From Halictus rubicundus (Eukaryota > Arthropoda > Insecta > Hymenoptera > Halictidae), in the NCBI RefSeq assembly GCF_050948215.1, contig NC_135149.1, forward strand, positions 6,863,001 through 6,927,000: a stretch of DNA of 64,000 bases, written 5' to 3'. Positions 61,324 through 64,000 of the stretch are shown piece after piece. The notes under the pieces are model-generated. The model was not told the origin of the DNA, did not search any database, and saw only the letters and a list, made by a program, of their open reading frames with translations. The position numbers and the translations under genes are program-made. The stretch's first letter is position 1. Every line of letters starts with the position of its first letter.

Positions 61324-64000
61324 TTTACTGTCACTATGAAGAATTGTTAATTAATTTGTATACCCCCCATAAGTATCGCTAAAGTAATAAATATTATAGT
61401 CAACAAAATATGAATTGTTTTTAACTGTGCATTGCTATCGTACGTAAGAATTATGTCATAGATATGAATGTGAACTGTTGTCTTCAAATAGTTCTGCTTT
61501 TTTAATACATTATGTATTAGATCGGATCATAACAGATCTACGAAGAACATCCACTTAATGTTTGATCATTTAACATGATTGCATCTGTCAATTATTTTTC
61601 AAGAATGATTATTGAGCTTATGACTCATTCTAATAAAAAATGTTGACAATTATTGTACCATGATTCCAGATTAAACAGTATTATACTTTCGGATTCTTAA
61701 ATACAATTCAACCCTTGTTTAACAATATTCTCTTAGAAGTTTAGAAGTATTTTATAATTTCATGGCAACATTTATACAGTTAGGTAATATACTAAATATT
61801 AATCTCGTTTACTAATACAAAATTTGAAAGCAGTGCCTAAACAATTAACATAAAACTTTTACAAATCCACTAATTCCATTAAAATAATCTTTTAAATTCC
61901 TAACACAACAACAATAACTCTAGTATTAAATCTTTGTAATACTGTTGTAATAAATATTACCAATCTTAATTTATAATTTAGAAAACAAGTCTACTAAAGA
62001 ATTGTGGGTTGCCTAAAATGCAACCCATGATAAGAGGCATGTATTAAACGATACAAATTTAAACTATGCGTTCATAGATCATTCTAAATCCACCTATGTA
62101 TTGATAAAAATAGATCGAACATTCTAAATATGTTCTTCTACACAAACACTCATCGTACAATTTTGTTACCTAAATATAGAACGCTAACTCGGTTCCTGGT
62201 ATCGCGTCCTATCTCCTTATCTAATACTTATGCTCAACTGTCACGTGTATCGACAAAATCCAACACGTTTTTGTAATGCTCTCGCCTTGACACATATTTC
62301 GCCTACTTCTTTCAGACATGACTGAAATTTTTATTGTATCGAAATTAATACATTGACCACCAATTTACCACCTCCATAGATCTCATCAAATCAATGTAGT
62401 GTACATACGCTTTAAATCTTCTCAATTCTACAAACTGTAACGAAATTCTACAACATTCAAATTCCATCGACAGTGTTCAATATTCTGATAATTTTGATTC
62501 ATTTTAAATTACTCTTAAATGCATCCAAAATGAATTGCAGTAGAAATCTATCTCAGATGAAGAAGAAACCATTGATTTCGGCATTCCAACACTGCAGAAC
62601 TCAAAAAGAGAGTAGACGAATCAGCCATAACGTTCTAGATTGCGAATCATTATTCTAGCAGAAATGAAGATGACTCACAGATGAAAATGAAACCCATTGG
62701 TTTTAGCATTCCAACAGCACTGAACCTGAAAAGAGGGAGCGGGTGATTGAACTCGAAGACCGGTTATTTTTCAACAAAGTTTATTTTAACAGAAACAATG
62801 TACTGTTTTTGTTCTCTTTTCACCATTAATTTCTACTATACATAATATGAAGATAATCGTAGAATAATACACGACAGACGCGCGATGGAGAAATAAAAAA
62901 GGGTTTGTGCAGGAGGAATGGGAGGAGGGGAGGGGATCGATTGTCGAACATAGTTGCAAGAAAACCAACCGCGGGAGGAAACGAAGGGTGTGAAAAATAA
63001 TAAAATGGATGGAAGAACATCGAAGTATCACAAGATTGCTTTATCGCCCGTTTCTATTGTCCCTCCTCTTCTCCATTTCGTTCGTTTTACGCTCGTGGCC
63101 CGAATAATTCTTGTCGCTTTATAAGCGAGACGCATATGCTTTTCAGCAAACAAGCAAAAACGTCACGGATCATTCGAGCCGAGTCTACAGTATTCTTGCA
63201 TCCTTTAAATAACTCTACAGGATTTCTCTCGTCGAACGCATTTCCTGCCATGTAAAGTATCTTCGTCTCTCTCTCTCTCTTTCTCTCTTCTACCTTTCAT
63301 ACACATGTACACACGCATTCGACGGGTCTCTTTCACTCTTTCTTTCTTCCTCTTTCGTTCTATCCGAGCGATCCTGCTGCCCGATAACGTAATGATCTCG
63401 TGCCACACAGTAATGATGAACCCCGGCTACGAAACTAAATAAAATACTACGGGTCTTCTTGTAAAAGCACGATATAAATAAATGCTCAAGCATTATGTAC
63501 AGTGATCTCAGTTTAAGTAAAAGCCGCTAGCTCGGTTAATGGCCGCGCGTCGCTCTCAAGTTTGCGTTCAATCTCTTTTGCAAAATGGGGGAAATTGTCA
63601 AGAAAAATTTTCATCTTACAGTAACAAACACACCTCGATTTTTACAAATATTTAAAGTAAACTGGATCGGAAGTCCAAATTGTGATTACAGCGAAGCAGG
63701 AACTTGGGAGCACGCGGAGCCGCGTAAGTTTATGTGTACATAATATTTATAAACGTATATAGTCTGCAGTAAATTCAGGCTAATGTAAATCTAAAAATAC
63801 TGCTCATTTTTTACGAACTTACCAACTTGCGGTCTTAAACACTGTCTCCAACCTAGGATGTCTGCGTTTTCTTTACGTCTTAATTGTTATACGTGAATAC
63901 AATAAGGCAACAATTTACATCTAAATAAATAAACGTTAAACGTTGTAAGTAAGAGACGAAAGAAGAAGTTAATTTACAATTCTTCTAAGCTACATTACGG
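61324..64000. other. Non-coding stretch after amylase
   Basis: AT-rich to about 62900, then more GC-rich with pyrimidine tracts. No reading frame resembles a known protein, and no splice-bounded exon is convincing. The GC-richer end could be the edge of a neighbouring gene's regulatory region, but nothing in it proves this. Confidence 0.4.
63265..63289. repeat. (CT)n microsatellite, slightly interrupted
   Basis: About ten CT units with one TTT interruption. The minus strand gives a spurious charged open frame (REKERERDED-like). Confidence 0.85.

Noticed and set aside
1..64000. tRNA, rRNA or CRISPR features
   Set aside because: No cloverleaf-like segment with tRNA box A/B sequence, no rRNA-like block, and no spaced array of identical short repeats was noticed by eye; a covariance-model scan would be decisive.

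Overview
This window looks like nuclear DNA of an insect, most probably a hymenopteran (ant, bee or wasp). It is AT-rich with long non-coding stretches. Its genes are split by GT-AG introns, and their products match insect families. There are many short TA-flanked inverted-repeat elements and a decayed Tc1/mariner-type transposon of a kind common in ants. No bacterial, phage or CRISPR features are seen. The species assignment is inference.

Three protein-coding genes are supported, all on the + strand. (1) At 7851-9299 lie the last two coding exons of a polypeptide N-acetylgalactosaminyltransferase, covering the C-terminal part of its ricin-type lectin domain. The rest of the gene is upstream of, or unrecognised in, the first 7.8 kb. 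(2) At about 23000-41452, possibly extending to 42793, lies a BTB/BACK gene matching the insect serine-enriched protein (gprs). It has a GC-rich 5' exon, seven coding exons and introns full of repeats. The 359-residue frame ends at a TAA, but the same frame stays open for 447 more codons of charged, Glu/Lys/Gln-rich sequence. This is the most interesting signal in the window. (3) At 56472-61205 lies a complete five-exon secreted alpha-amylase of 494 residues, with a TATA box and two GATA sites upstream.

Layout: 1-7850 non-coding or intronic, with a 174-bp repeat and one MITE; 7851-9299 the GalNAc-transferase 3' end; 9300-21850 AT-rich non-coding DNA with three degenerate tandem arrays; 21850-22995 a C-rich satellite of about 150-bp monomers touching the gprs 5' exon; 23000-42793 gprs; 42794-56290 non-coding with a MITE, a deleted Tc1-like element with about 270-bp inverted ends, and microsatellites; 56290-61323 amylase; 61324-64000 non-coding.

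The three genes have unrelated jobs: Golgi O-glycosylation, a BTB adaptor-like protein, and starch digestion. They do not form a pathway. What connects the window is its repeat content. Several families of short inverted-repeat elements recur, and one foldback element built of 39-bp units occurs in both a gprs intron and an amylase intron. Exon borders were read by eye from splice consensus and frame continuity; no alignment or expression data were available.
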